DNA of 64,000 nucleotides from Spongiibacter marinus (GCF_016906995.1 NZ_JAFBBD010000006.1:62001-126000), one strand, 5' to 3'; shown: positions 28,785-37,918, counted from the stretch's first letter. Made by a program: numbers and translations. Notes: generated from the letters alone by a model not told the origin.

Positions 28785-29699
28785 ATGAGCAAAGCCCTAG
28801 AAATACGAGGGTTACGCAAGGTCTACGACAATGGCTTTGAAGCACTGAAAGGGATCGATTTATGTGTTGAGGAGGGCGACTTCTTTGCTCTGCTTGGCCC
28901 CAATGGCGCAGGAAAGTCGACGACCATTGGCATTATTTGCTCGTTGGTAAAGAAGACGGCGGGCTCGGTGAGTGTGTTTGGCCACTCGATCGATAGCGAA
29001 TTAGCGCTCGCTAAGAAAGAGATTGGCATTGTCCCTCAGGAATTCAATTTTTCGAATTTTGAAAGCGTTTGGGATATTGTCGTTAATCAGGCAGGTTACT
29101 ACGGCTTGACCAGAGAGTTGGCCGAGCAGCGCGCCGAGACCTACCTTCGGCAGCTGGATTTATGGGAAAAGCGCAACACTGCCTCACGCATGCTGTCGGG
29201 TGGTATGAAGCGCCGCTTGATGATTGCTCGTGCGCTGGTACATGAGCCGCGCCTATTGATCCTCGACGAGCCCACCGCTGGGGTGGACATTGAGCTGCGC
29301 CGTTCGATGTGGGCCTTTCTGAAGGAAATCAACCAGCGCGGCACGACCATCATTTTAACGACGCACTACCTCGAAGAAGCGGAAAGCCTGTGCCGGAACA
29401 TTGCTATTATCGACAGCGGCGAAATTGCTGAAAACACGGCGATGAAGACACTGCTTAAGCAGCTTCACAGAGAGACCTTCGTGCTCGATACCAAAGAGCC
29501 GCTGCCCGATACCATTTCAATTGCGGGCTTTGAAACCCACAAAACGGATGAGCAAATGCTGGAAGTCGCGCTGGAGAAGGGCGGTTCCCTCAATGCGGTG
29601 TTTGCGGCCCTGAGTGAGCAGGGCGTTGAAGTTACCAGTATGCGTAACAAGGCGAATCGTCTTGAAGAATTATTTGTGTCGTTGCTAGCGAAGAGCTAG
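28785..29699 (+). CDS. yadG: ABC-2 type transporter ATP-binding protein (YadG-like)
   Basis: This 304-residue ATPase has Walker A LLGPNGAGKSTTIG near residue 40, the Q-loop GIVPQEFNF, the signature RMLSGGMKRRLMIARAL near residue 140, Walker B LLILDEPTAGVD and the switch His in LTTHYLEEAE. It pairs with the permease 26 bases downstream, matching YadG/YadH of E. coli, an exporter of unknown substrate. The start at 28785 has a GGGA upstream; 16 earlier in-frame codons are not part of the family. Confidence 0.93.
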   Translation: MSKALEIRGLRKVYDNGFEALKGIDLCVEEGDFFALLGPNGAGKSTTIGIICSLVKKTAGSVSVFGHSIDSELALAKKEIGIVPQEFNFSNFESVWDIVVNQAGYYGLTRELAEQRAETYLRQLDLWEKRNTASRMLSGGMKRRLMIARALVHEPRLLILDEPTAGVDIELRRSMWAFLKEINQRGTTIILTTHYLEEAESLCRNIAIIDSGEIAENTAMKTLLKQLHRETFVLDTKEPLPDTISIAGFETHKTDEQMLEVALEKGGSLNAVFAALSEQGVEVTSMRNKANRLEELFVSLLAKS

Positions 29700-29725
29700 C
29701 GCGGCTCACTACGAGGTTATAAAAC

Positions 29726-30499
29726 ATGACAACGCGTGAACAGTGGATCGCCTTTATCACAATTGTGCGCAAGGAGATCCGGCGGTTTTTGAGAATATGG
29801 ATGCAAACGCTGTTGCCGCCAGCCATTACCATGTCGCTGTATTTTATAATTTTTGGTGCCTTGATCGGCTCCCGCATTGGCGAGATGGGCGGCTTTACTT
29901 ACATGGAATTTGTCGTGCCTGGCCTGATTATGATGTCGGTAATCACCAATGCCTACTCCAATGTGGTGTCGTCGTTTTTCGGGGCGAAGTTTCAGCGCTT
30001 TGTTGAAGAGATTCTGGTATCCCCGATGTCCAACAACACGGTGTTATGGGGCTATGTGTTGGGCGGCGTGGCCCGGGGCTTGTTGGTCGGCCTGATCGTC
30101 ACCTTGCTGTCACTGTTTTTTACTCGCCTGCATATACAGCATATTGGCGTTACGGTTGGCATTGTGCTGATGACGTCCATCATGTTTTCGTTGGCTGGCT
30201 TTATCAATGCGGTGTACGCCAATAACTTTGATGATGTGTCGATTGTGCCGGTGTTCGTGTTAACGCCGCTGACCTACTTGGGTGGTGTTTTTTACTCGAT
30301 AGATTTGCTGCCAGAATTTTGGGCGGATGTGTCGCGTTTAAATCCCATGCTCTACATCGTGAATGCCTTTCGCTATGGGGTGTTAGGGGTTTCGGATGTG
30401 AATGTGGGCACCGCTTTCTTGATGGTGGGGGTATTTACGCTGTTGGCCTATGGCTACTGCATGTATCTGCTTAACACCGGTAAGCGCTTGCGCCAGTAG
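29726..30499 (+). CDS. yadH: ABC-2 type transporter permease (YadH-like)
   Basis: This 257-residue inner-membrane protein has six hydrophobic helices and the ABC-2 signature region (FVEEILVSPMSNNTVLWGYV, then FVLTPLTYLGGVFYSIDLLP and LNPMLYIVNAFRYG). It is the membrane half of the exporter encoded with yadG. queF starts 10 bases after the stop, so all three genes may be one transcript. Confidence 0.94.
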   Translation: MTTREQWIAFITIVRKEIRRFLRIWMQTLLPPAITMSLYFIIFGALIGSRIGEMGGFTYMEFVVPGLIMMSVITNAYSNVVSSFFGAKFQRFVEEILVSPMSNNTVLWGYVLGGVARGLLVGLIVTLLSLFFTRLHIQHIGVTVGIVLMTSIMFSLAGFINAVYANNFDDVSIVPVFVLTPLTYLGGVFYSIDLLPEFWADVSRLNPMLYIVNAFRYGVLGVSDVNVGTAFLMVGVFTLLAYGYCMYLLNTGKRLRQ

Positions 30500-30509
30500 T
30501 GGAGGCATT

Positions 30510-31331
30510 ATGGGCATTCACGGGCCGCTGGGCGCGCAGGTAGACTACCCGGAGCACTATGATCCCTCTGTGCTGCATCCCATTGCGCGCAGCGAGGGGC
30601 GCCAGCGCCTCGGCATTGACGGCGCGACTCATTTCTACGGGGTAGACGTTTGGAACGCCTTTGAGCTGTCGTGGCTAGACCACCGTGGAAAGCCCCATGT
30701 TGCAGTGGGAGAGTTTCATTTTCCGGCGGCGTCACCGTTTATTGTCGAGTCAAAGTCGTTCAAGCTGTACTTGAACTCCTTCAACCAAACCGCCTTTGAT
30801 TCAGAGCAAGCGGTGTTGTCGGCATTGACGGAGGATCTCAGTCAGGCCTGTGGCGCCGAGGTAAAGGTCATTTTGCACCGACCGGAGCACTGGGATAAAA
30901 CCTTATGTCCTGAGTCGATGGAAGGGCAGTGCCTGGATTCGCTGGATATCGACATCAGCGATTATCAGCCAAGCGCACAATTGCTGCGCTGTGAAGAAGG
31001 TGAGGTCGTCGATCAGCAATACTACAGCCACCTGTTGCGATCGCGCTGCCCGGTGACGGGACAGCCGGATTGGGCCTCCGTGAGCATTCGCTGCCGAGGC
31101 CCCAAAATCGATGAAGCAAGTTTGCTGCGGTATTTGGTTTCCTTTCGCCAGCAGAACGATTTTCACGAGCAGTGTGTCGAGCAGATTTTTTGCGACATTC
31201 AGCGAGCATGCCAAACAGAAACACTAACGGTCTTCGCGCGCTACTTGCGGCGTGGTGGTCTGGATATCAACCCTTGGCGGGGTAGTAGCGAACCGGCTGA
31301 GCCGCTTAATCCGCGGGCGTTTAGGCAGTGA
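30510..31331 (+). CDS. queF: NADPH-dependent 7-cyano-7-deazaguanine reductase
   Basis: QueF reduces preQ0 to preQ1 in queuosine tRNA modification. The 273 residues are the long gammaproteobacterial form, made of two tunnelling-fold halves. The N-terminal half contains VESKSFKLYLNSFNQTAF, the substrate-specificity motif. The C-terminal half holds the catalytic Cys in LLRSRCPVTGQPDWASV and the conserved NDFHEQCVEQIF. GGAGG lies six bases before the ATG. The GTP cyclohydrolase of the same pathway is at 13.3 kb. Confidence 0.96.
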   Translation: MGIHGPLGAQVDYPEHYDPSVLHPIARSEGRQRLGIDGATHFYGVDVWNAFELSWLDHRGKPHVAVGEFHFPAASPFIVESKSFKLYLNSFNQTAFDSEQAVLSALTEDLSQACGAEVKVILHRPEHWDKTLCPESMEGQCLDSLDIDISDYQPSAQLLRCEEGEVVDQQYYSHLLRSRCPVTGQPDWASVSIRCRGPKIDEASLLRYLVSFRQQNDFHEQCVEQIFCDIQRACQTETLTVFARYLRRGGLDINPWRGSSEPAEPLNPRAFRQ

Positions 31332-31421
31332 TCTTAGGCCGGTAAGTAAATGACCGGATAGTGGTTTTAGCCGCTAATAGCGACAATCGTGTCATCGCCA
31401 CAGGCCTTGTCAGGAGGTCAA

Positions 31422-31757
31422 ATGCTCATTGCCAGTTATCTCCTTGGTTACGACGACAAAGGAAACGTGAACCACCTGGGTGTGGATCATGTTTTTCCTC
31501 GCGTAATTGATGGTGCCTGCTTTGAGTTGCACAAAATCGTTGAGGATGGGCGGGTGAGCATTTACGACCTGCTGATCTTCTTCCCTCAGGGCGAAGAGCC
31601 CAAGGACATGCTCTGCCTGCCGGATCTCCCAGAAGCGGCCGTGGCAGTGCTGCTTCACGACATTCCCCTGCCGGTGGTTGATTTTGCCTGCGGGCGCAAT
31701 GTGCGCGTCGTGCTCGATTCGTCCAAGCCCACACAACACAAGCGCGACTGTGCCTAG
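31422..31757 (+). CDS. Hypothetical protein
   Basis: I do not recognise this 111-residue protein. A perfect AGGAGG at 31412-31417 sets the start at MLIASYLLGYDDKGNVNHL. It is acidic and soluble, with no membrane segment. The next small gene follows after eight bases with its own AGGAGG, so the two probably form an operon. Confidence 0.65.
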   Translation: MLIASYLLGYDDKGNVNHLGVDHVFPRVIDGACFELHKIVEDGRVSIYDLLIFFPQGEEPKDMLCLPDLPEAAVAVLLHDIPLPVVDFACGRNVRVVLDSSKPTQHKRDCA

Positions 31758-31765
31758 GAGGCCTC

Positions 31766-32005
31766 ATGTGGAAGCCTAACCGTGTGCGCAGTAAGCGCTA
31801 CACCATGCATGGCCCCAGTTCGTCGGTGATGATCTGGTCAGAGCCGCGGCGCTTGGTGTATGCCGCAAATTTTGCCGCACAGATCCCTGCTGTCATCCTT
31901 CCTCTGGTAGAGAGCGACGAGCGCGCCAGCCTCGACAGTGCGACGATGCGGCGCCTGCTCAATGCCTCAGAGACATTTCGAGAGCGCTGCATAGCCGCTT
32001 CGTAA
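31766..32005 (+). CDS. Hypothetical small basic protein
   Basis: This 79-residue protein is of unknown function and has a basic N-terminus (MWKPNRVRSKRYTMHG) and an Arg-rich C-terminal helix. An AGGAGG precedes the ATG by five bases. It sits between another unknown gene and the dUTPase. Confidence 0.62.
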   Translation: MWKPNRVRSKRYTMHGPSSSVMIWSEPRRLVYAANFAAQIPAVILPLVESDERASLDSATMRRLLNASETFRERCIAAS

Positions 32006-32059
32006 GTGCTCTTTTCCCATCAATTGTTTATGATGATCCCGTTTTTTAATTACGGGGAA

Positions 32060-32698
32060 ATGCTGGTGTCTACTCACGCTCAACAACAGGCTTTTTGTAC
32101 CATGCTTGCGATGCAAGACCGGATGAACCAGCGCGTGCATCCGCAGTGGATCGACCAGCAGTACGAGTGGTACCGCGCTGTTTGGATCGAGTGTGGTGAG
32201 TTGATGGATCACCAAGGATATAAGTGGTGGAAGAAACAGGACACGGATCTCGAGCAGGTTCAGCTGGAAGTTGTTGATATTTGGCACTTCGGTATGAGCG
32301 CCTTATTCGCCGCCGGAAAATCGCACGAGGCTATTGCCGCAGAGATGCTTGCAGAGCTTGAGAATAGCGAGCAAAAGTCGACTGATGTGTTAACCGCAAC
32401 AGAGGCGCTGGCCAGTCACAGCTTGGTTAGTCGTTCATTTTCGGTGGCCCTATTCAGGGATCTACTGCTGGCCGTCGGCTTGGATTTTGTCACCCTCTAT
32501 CGCCAATATGTTGGCAAGAATGTCTTGAATTTCTTCCGCCAAGACCACGGCTACAAAGACGGTAGCTACATAAAAACCTGGGCGGGCAAGGAAGATAATG
32601 TCCACCTCGTGGAAGTGCTGACTGAGTTAGATAGCGACGCGGCGGATTTTGCCGACCAGGTCTATGCGGCGCTGGCATCGCGTTACCCGGGGGCGTAG
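32060..32698 (+). CDS. Dimeric (all-alpha) dUTP diphosphatase
   Basis: This 212-residue protein is of the all-alpha NTP pyrophosphatase class, related to MazG. The metal-binding helices are seen as WIECGELMDHQGYKWWKK and LEQVQLEVVDIWHFGMSAL, the ExxE and ExxD pairs of dimeric dUTPases. It removes dUTP from the nucleotide pool. The ATG at 32060 sits close to a GGGG; a GTG six bases later has better spacing and is an alternative. The next gene, a putative HTH-nuclease, follows after three bases. Confidence 0.85.
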   Translation: MLVSTHAQQQAFCTMLAMQDRMNQRVHPQWIDQQYEWYRAVWIECGELMDHQGYKWWKKQDTDLEQVQLEVVDIWHFGMSALFAAGKSHEAIAAEMLAELENSEQKSTDVLTATEALASHSLVSRSFSVALFRDLLLAVGLDFVTLYRQYVGKNVLNFFRQDHGYKDGSYIKTWAGKEDNVHLVEVLTELDSDAADFADQVYAALASRYPGA

Positions 32699-32701
32699 AT
32701 C

Positions 32702-33535
32702 GTGAGTCAGGACGGCTTGTCGACTTCGGCCCTGGCGCGTCAGCTGGAGCTGCCCGTGCAGCAGCTGTTTGCCACGTTAAAGGACTATGGCTGGATACGG
32801 AAAATTGACGATGGTTGGGCACTGACCGCAAAGGGTGAATTTGAAGGTGGGCGTTACGTAAACAGTAAGCGTTATGGGCGTTATATTGTTTGGCCGCCGG
32901 CAATTATCGAACACCGCCTGTTTCAAGCGATGGAGAGTCAGCGTTTGCTGTCGGCGGCAGAGCTTGGCAAACCGCTGGGTATTTCCGCCAGGCAGACAAA
33001 CCGGCTGTTGTGTGCGCTCGGCTATATCGTCTCAGGTCGCCGTGGCTGGGAGGCAAGTGGCAGTGGTCAGGCATTGGGCGGGCAAACCTGTGATAGCCCG
33101 CAAAGCGGCCAAAGTTATGTGATGTGGCCTGAGGACATGCTGGCGCATCCACCGTTACGTGAGCTCCACCGGCGCAGTCAGCGCGGTGATGATTTGCTGA
33201 GTGAATGTCGCAGTGCTGATGGCCGTCAGTGCAGTAGCGATGCCCACCGCCAGGTTGCCAACTGGCTGTACTTTGCCGGTTTGCGCTACGCCAGTGGGCA
33301 GCCACTGGCCGCGCCAACGGCAGGCGATGTCGACTTTTTTCTACCGGAATACCAGCTTTGCCTAGAGGTGTGGGGGGGGACTGAGCACCCCGATGTGCTG
33401 TCTGCCAGAATGGCGCGTGCCGAGATTTGCGCGCAACGAGGCATGACCGTCATCGATATTCACCCAGAAGACCTCGATGCGCTGGATGAATATTTAAGCC
33501 GCCGTCTTATCGAGGCCGGCGTTCATGTGCTGTAA
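32702..33535 (+). CDS. Putative wHTH and PD-(D/E)XK nuclease-like fusion protein
   Basis: This protein of 277 residues starts with GTG. Residues 5-55 read as a winged helix-turn-helix (LSTSALARQLELPVQQLFAT, then WIRKIDDGWALTAKGEFEGG), and residues 70-112 as a second helix-turn-helix (LSAAELGKPLGISARQTNRLL). From about residue 185 a nuclease-like domain follows: SSDAHRQVANWLYFAGLRYA, then DVDFFLPEYQLCLEVWG with the D...ExW pattern seen in DUF559-type endonuclease folds, and ICAQRGMTVIDIHPEDL. The domain call is mine from pattern, not from a search. The gene is three bases after the dUTPase. Confidence 0.6.
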   Translation: MSQDGLSTSALARQLELPVQQLFATLKDYGWIRKIDDGWALTAKGEFEGGRYVNSKRYGRYIVWPPAIIEHRLFQAMESQRLLSAAELGKPLGISARQTNRLLCALGYIVSGRRGWEASGSGQALGGQTCDSPQSGQSYVMWPEDMLAHPPLRELHRRSQRGDDLLSECRSADGRQCSSDAHRQVANWLYFAGLRYASGQPLAAPTAGDVDFFLPEYQLCLEVWGGTEHPDVLSARMARAEICAQRGMTVIDIHPEDLDALDEYLSRRLIEAGVHVL

Positions 33536-33537
33536 AC

Positions 33538-33819
33538 CTAGACTTCCTTATCGATAGCGGCCGCTAAGGCAAGGTCGCGGGCGGTAAGGCCGCCAGCGTC
33601 GTGACTGGTCAGGGCAATATCGACGCGGTTGTAGCTATTGCTCCAGTCGGGGTGATGATCAATTTTTTCTGCTCGCAGGGCGACGCGCGTCATAAAGGCG
33701 AAGGCGTCGACAAAATGATTGAACTCCAGCTGGCGAGTGAGTTTATCGCCTTCTAATTGCCAATGAGGCAGCTGTTTCAATGCATCGGCGATTTCTTTAT
33801 CTGTCAGTTTGACGGTCAT
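33538..33819 (-). CDS. phhB: 4a-hydroxytetrahydrobiopterin (pterin-4a-carbinolamine) dehydratase
   Basis: PhhB recycles the pterin cofactor of aromatic hydroxylases. The 93 residues contain the family core [20 protein letters not shown] followed by [12 protein letters not shown], with the active-site His pair. I place the start at [14 protein letters not shown]; the frame continues upstream into the trmA end. No phenylalanine hydroxylase gene is in the window, so a separate moonlighting role is possible. Confidence 0.93.
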   Translation of the reverse strand: MTVKLTDKEIADALKQLPHWQLEGDKLTRQLEFNHFVDAFAFMTRVALRAEKIDHHPDWSNSYNRVDIALTSHDAGGLTARDLALAAAIDKEV

Positions 33820-33854
33820 AATTGTCAGAATCCTTGTTGCTATTATTGGCGGCT

Positions 33855-34946
33855 TTACTGTCTTTGCAGAATCACGCCGCATTCCATGTGGTCAGTGTAG
33901 GGGAACTGGTCAAACAGCGCGAAGGCGATTGTGTGATGTGTGCCGCGTAATTGCTCTAGGTCTCTGCGCAATGTCTGCGGATTGCATGAAATGTAGATGA
34001 TGCGCTCAAAGCGGGCAATGAGCTCGCGCGTACCGGCGTCGAGCCCCGCTCTGGGAGGGTCGACAAGTACGCAGCCAATATCGTAGTCAGCGAGGTCTTT
34101 TCCTTCCATTCGCCGAAACTGCCGTTCACCATTGAGTGCGCTGGTAAATTCCTCACTCGACATGCGCAGAATATCGATATTATCCAGGCCGTTGTGAGCG
34201 AAGTTTTCCCTAGCGGCTTTTACTGAGGTTTTGGATATTTCTGTGGCCAAAACTTTGCGAAAGCTGCGTGAAAGCGGGGCAGTGAAGTTACCGTTGCCGC
34301 AGTAAAGCTCCAACAGATCGCGCTTTTCGTCGCCTTCGGCATGTGCGATGGCCCACTCGATCATTTTGCAGTTTACCTGAGCATTAGGTTGCGTAAAGCC
34401 GCCCTCGTATTGGCGATAGTGGTATTGGCTGTTGCCGATTGGGAGGGTCTCTTCCACATAGTCTTGGCCGATAACACACTTCTGTTTTCGGCTGCGGCCG
34501 ATAATGCTGATGCCAAGTTGCTCCGTTAAGGCCGTGGCGGCCGTCTGCCAGGCGTCGTCAAGCGGTCGGTGGTAAATTAGGCTGACTAGCATGTCGCCGC
34601 TGAGGGTGCTTAGAAATTCGATCTGAAACAGGCGGTGGCGCAGCACGGGTGCGTTTATGAGTTCGGAGCGCAGCACGGGCATCAGCTTACAGATCGCCTC
34701 GCTGGCTACGGGGAAGTCGTCGACACGCAGCGGTACTTTGGGGTCGTTAGGGTCGAACATGGCATAGAACAGGTCATCATTGTCATGCCACACACGAAAT
34801 TCAGCACGCATACGATAGTGCTTGGGGGAAGACGGAAAAACCTGAGGAGAGGGCAGGCCGAGATCGCCAAACAGGCTGCGACAAGCACTTACTTTTTCGT
34901 CTAATAAGTGTTGGTATTGCTCGGGCTGAATGAACTGGCTGGTCAT
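33855..34946 (-). CDS. trmA: tRNA (uracil-5-)-methyltransferase
   Basis: TrmA makes the ribothymidine at position 54 of the tRNA T-loop using SAM. The 363-residue protein starts in the TrmA manner ([19 protein letters not shown]) and has no N-terminal TRAM domain or Fe-S cysteine set, which separates it from RlmC and RlmD. Motifs are [19 protein letters not shown] near residue 215, [10 protein letters not shown], the catalytic Cys in [13 protein letters not shown] near residue 320 and the catalytic Glu in [10 protein letters not shown]. Confidence 0.96.
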   Translation of the reverse strand: MTSQFIQPEQYQHLLDEKVSACRSLFGDLGLPSPQVFPSSPKHYRMRAEFRVWHDNDDLFYAMFDPNDPKVPLRVDDFPVASEAICKLMPVLRSELINAPVLRHRLFQIEFLSTLSGDMLVSLIYHRPLDDAWQTAATALTEQLGISIIGRSRKQKCVIGQDYVEETLPIGNSQYHYRQYEGGFTQPNAQVNCKMIEWAIAHAEGDEKRDLLELYCGNGNFTAPLSRSFRKVLATEISKTSVKAARENFAHNGLDNIDILRMSSEEFTSALNGERQFRRMEGKDLADYDIGCVLVDPPRAGLDAGTRELIARFERIIYISCNPQTLRRDLEQLRGTHHTIAFALFDQFPYTDHMECGVILQRQ

Positions 34947-34954
34947 ATTGGTGG

Positions 34955-35938
34955 TTATCCTAAACGGCTACGATTGCGCGCAGACCAGATCTCGGTGGCT
35001 TTTGCGTAGGCTGCATCGATGTCAAGTTGGGGAGTGCGAAGTTGCACGGCAATGGCAATGCTGCCTAATACGGCGTACTTGCCGTATTCACTGATGTTGT
35101 CGTCACACCACGCCTCGCGAAGGCACAGGCTGCTGAGCTCGGTTTGCCAGGTTTGGCGGCCGTCGAGCAGTTTTGGCCACTCTTGTTCGCCCAGTACGCC
35201 GTTGTGTACCGTTTTCACCTTGCAGATAGCCTCCGGCTTGCGCTCGGCCTCGCCGGCCTCGCCTTTAAATACTGCAGCATGGGGTTGCTGAAGCAGCGCA
35301 GCGGCCTGTTGGTGACTGTCGCTATAGGCGGGGTGGAAAATACTTTGCAGAGAGTGGGGCGCGGCGAAGGGGTTGATTAGCCTGGCGAGGCTATGAACCG
35401 GGGAGCGCAGTCCAAACAACTGGCGCATCTCCATCATCCGTTGCAGGCCCGGGCAGAATAAACGCAACGGCAGGTAGCAGAAATTACCTTGTTCAAGTGC
35501 CGTCGCACATTCTGAGAGGTCTTCTACCACAGGCTCGCCAAGTTCCCGCAAAAGTTGTTCGCTGTAGGCGCGGCCTGCTGTGTGGCCAGCTGCACCGTGC
35601 ATCACCGTGCGAACGCCGCTATCGGCCAGCGCCAGCGCCGCCAACAGATACCAGGCTTGCTGGCGCCGTTTGCCGGCATAACTTGCCCAGTCCAGGTCCA
35701 CGGAAAGTCCCGGCAAAGATAGACTGTCGCGCACCGCGTGGACGAAACCTGCAAGTTCCTCTGGGCTTTCTTCTTTCACTCGCAGCAGCATCAAAAACGC
35801 GCCGAGCTGGACGTCTTCCACCTCACCATTCAGAAGCATGGTCATGGCGCTACGCGCTTCTTCCAGCGTCAACGAGCGGGAGCCGGATTTACCCTTCCCA
35901 AGAATTCGCACATATTGTGCGAAGGGGTGTTCAGTCAT
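34955..35938 (-). CDS. ybiB: YbiB/TrpD2-type glycosyltransferase-fold protein
   Basis: This 327-residue protein has the fold of anthranilate phosphoribosyltransferase but belongs to the YbiB (TrpD2) branch, which binds nucleic acid and is not a tryptophan enzyme. Typical are LTLEEARSAMTMLLNGEVEDVQLGAF (given here as LTLEEARSAM and GEVEDVQLGAF), the glycine-poor HGAAGHTAGRAYSEQ, and VHSLARLINPFAAPHSLQ. The start is taken at MTEHPFAQYVRILGKG. It lies between trmA and tusB on the same strand. Confidence 0.87.
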   Translation of the reverse strand: MTEHPFAQYVRILGKGKSGSRSLTLEEARSAMTMLLNGEVEDVQLGAFLMLLRVKEESPEELAGFVHAVRDSLSLPGLSVDLDWASYAGKRRQQAWYLLAALALADSGVRTVMHGAAGHTAGRAYSEQLLRELGEPVVEDLSECATALEQGNFCYLPLRLFCPGLQRMMEMRQLFGLRSPVHSLARLINPFAAPHSLQSIFHPAYSDSHQQAAALLQQPHAAVFKGEAGEAERKPEAICKVKTVHNGVLGEQEWPKLLDGRQTWQTELSSLCLREAWCDDNISEYGKYAVLGSIAIAVQLRTPQLDIDAAYAKATEIWSARNRSRLG

Positions 35939-36013
35939 AACAGGCCTTTGTTTCCAGGGCGTGCGCTCATGGTGTGGGAGCCGCCCAGATGATGGTTGCA
36001 CAGAGGGGGAATT

Positions 36014-36256
36014 TTACCAGCTGAGGCAGTGTCTGTACCGGGTGCACAGTGTAACGAGTTGTGAATAGTTGATGCTTACCGCCTCTGGGTGGCCTTGATC
36101 GCCGAGTTGATAATGTTCTTGCGCGCGTTCAAGCCCGATAGATTGCGCATGTTGCGCCGCGAGAGTATTCAGGTAAACCACGACATCACCGCAGGCAATG
36201 CAGGGTAGGGCGCGTTCCAGGCTGTCGTTAGCCTGTAATAGGTGTAGCGTGGTCAA
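36014..36256 (-). CDS. tusB: Sulfurtransferase complex subunit TusB
   Basis: This is the smallest subunit (80 residues) of the TusBCD hexamer that relays sulfur from TusA to TusE for 2-thiouridine in tRNA. It starts LHLLQANDSLERALPCIACGD, typical of the DsrH/TusB family, and ends in a Trp. The start overlaps the tusC stop by four bases (ATGA). Confidence 0.87.
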   Translation of the reverse strand: MTTLHLLQANDSLERALPCIACGDVVVYLNTLAAQHAQSIGLERAQEHYQLGDQGHPEAVSINYSQLVTLCTRYRHCLSW

Positions 36257-36543
36257 AAGCTGAGTGCCTTTTCTTCACTGGCAATAAGGGTTTGCAGCGC
36301 CGAATCGCTCAGTGCGGTTACCTCAATGCCAGTCGCGTGAGTTGCGGTGGTCGTGGCGCCTGTGGTGTAGATGCGGGTGAGGCCGAATTCCTCGAGTTGC
36401 GAGCAAAGCAGCGGATTTGCGCAGAGCGAAGCGAAAGCATCAGGCCACAACACAAACTGAACGTCTTGGCCAAACACGAGGGCGGTGAGTGCCAAGTCGC
36501 AGGCGTGTTGAAGTGCGTGGTTTTGGCTCACTAGCAGCAGCAT
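36253..36543 (-). CDS. tusC: Sulfurtransferase complex subunit TusC
   Basis: The 96-residue DsrF/TusC subunit contains LALTALVFGQDVQFVLWPDAF and LEEFGLTRIYTTGAT in family order. It lies between tusD and tusB and overlaps tusB by four bases, so the three are one operon. It is on the short side for TusC (usually about 118), with a less conserved N-terminus. Confidence 0.87.
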   Translation of the reverse strand: MLLLVSQNHALQHACDLALTALVFGQDVQFVLWPDAFASLCANPLLCSQLEEFGLTRIYTTGATTTATHATGIEVTALSDSALQTLIASEEKALSF

Positions 36544-36546
36544 GGT

Positions 36547-36891
36547 CTACCCCGAAAATCGCAGACTGCGTTGTGCTCGGTTGTCTTGCTCGAGCCAGTA
36601 GGCCAGCCCGGCTATCGCACAGTGTTCGGGCAGCTTCTCGGGCGTCAATCCTCGTGCGCTCGCGCTATTGCTGCAAAGGCTGAGCTCGGTACCTGATCGC
36701 TCAGCGATGGCTTGCCACTGTTCTAGTTCTGAGGCCGAGTCAGGGTCGGAGATTGCCAGTGCAACACTCTCGCCACTGAAAAAAATACAGCCTAACTCAT
36801 GCCCCGCGGCAAGCAGCGCTTCGCAGAAGCCAATAGCGTGTGGGGTATTGCCCTTTGCGTTGACACCGTTGAGCATAATGGCAAAGCGCAT
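36547..36891 (-). CDS. tusD: Sulfurtransferase complex subunit TusD
   Basis: TusD (114 residues) carries the active-site Cys of the TusBCD complex, here in TELSLCSNSASARGLT near residue 72. The N-terminus MRFAIMLNGVNAKGNTPHAI and the GCIFFSGESVALA stretch are DsrE-like. It is first in tusDCB. No tusE (dsrC) gene is visible nearby, and tusA is 17 kb away. Confidence 0.92.
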   Translation of the reverse strand: MRFAIMLNGVNAKGNTPHAIGFCEALLAAGHELGCIFFSGESVALAISDPDSASELEQWQAIAERSGTELSLCSNSASARGLTPEKLPEHCAIAGLAYWLEQDNRAQRSLRFSG

Positions 36892-36920
36892 AGTAAAGAA
36901 TGGTCAGTTACTGAATAGAG

Positions 36921-36946
36921 ATAAGGCCCCACCTGAAAGTGGGGCC
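36921..36946 (-). terminator. Probable terminator of yccA
   Basis: On the minus strand, GGCCCCAC, a 6-base loop and GTGGGGCC are followed by TTAT. The stem is strong, but the T-run is short and interrupted. It lies ten bases after the yccA stop. Confidence 0.65.
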
Positions 36947-36956
36947 GAAACGGGGC

Positions 36957-37625
36957 TTAATCGTCGCCGCTGAATACACCCAGTAGGTGCAGCAGGTGTA
37001 CGAATAGGTTGTAGATATCCAGGTACAACGCAACGGTGGCGCGGATATAGTTTGTTTCACCGCCGTGGATAATACGGCTGGTATCAAACAGGATCAGGCC
37101 AGACATAATGAAGACGGCTGCTGCCGATATCGCCAAAGACGCCGCCGGCACCTGAAAGAAGATGTTGGCTATACTCGCCACGACAATAACAAGCAGGCCG
37201 ACCATCAGGAATCCGCCAAGGAAGGAGAAGTCCTTGCGGGTGGTCAGTGCATAGGCTGACAGGCCGAAAAACACCAGCGCTGTGCCGCCTAGGGCTTGCA
37301 TTACCAGCTCAGGGCCATTGGGAAGTGACAGATAGGCGCTGAGCATAGGGCCCAGTGCCGCACCCATAAGCGCAGTAAACACAAAGGTTGCAATCAAGCC
37401 CTTGCCGGAGTTTGCTGTGGCATTGACAACAAACAGCATTACCAGACCGCCAAGTGACAGGCCCAGGGCTGCACCGCGCCCAAGTTCCATAGCCATTGCC
37501 AAACCGGAAAACAGCGCACTATTGAGCAGGGTTAGCCCCAGCAACATATAGGTGTTGCGCAGAACCTTACTAACCTCAACGGCGGGGGCCGTGGTAGTGG
37601 ACTGAAAAACCGCTTTTTCTTGCAT
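36957..37625 (-). CDS. yccA: Bax inhibitor-1/YccA family membrane protein
   Basis: This 222-residue protein has seven hydrophobic helices, as in YccA, which modulates the FtsH protease in the inner membrane. Typical are EVSKVLRNTYMLLGLTLL at the N-terminus, YALTTRKDFSFLGGFLMVGL, and the ending ALYLDIYNLFVHLLHLLG. The ATG at 37625 has a GGAG seven bases upstream; an ATG nine codons earlier is less likely. Confidence 0.94.
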   Translation of the reverse strand: MQEKAVFQSTTTAPAVEVSKVLRNTYMLLGLTLLNSALFSGLAMAMELGRGAALGLSLGGLVMLFVVNATANSGKGLIATFVFTALMGAALGPMLSAYLSLPNGPELVMQALGGTALVFFGLSAYALTTRKDFSFLGGFLMVGLLVIVVASIANIFFQVPAASLAISAAAVFIMSGLILFDTSRIIHGGETNYIRATVALYLDIYNLFVHLLHLLGVFSGDD

Positions 37626-37918
37626 GATTAACTCCGTTGTTAAAAGCATCATCTCATCAAATGATACGCACTAGACACGACTTTGGAAACTCGAAACGCA
37701 GCTATTTTTGTACTTGATAGTGATTCGAGGCGAGGAGGGAGGAAATCCGTGCAACGTCTACGGCGGGACTGGCTTATTGGCTTGGTAAGCCATTGAAAAG
37801 CCTGTTTAAACGTCGTGGAATAGGATATTACTGAATGTTTTTATTCTCCAGCTAGCCCGCTGCCGCGAGGGTATAAATATCAGGCCATTGGTGCTGGGCT
37901 GTTGGTAAAAGCCACTTT

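Noticed and set aside
30450-30520. A preQ1 riboswitch before queF
   Set aside because: The queF start is 10 bases after the permease stop and no C-rich pseudoknot-like element is visible.
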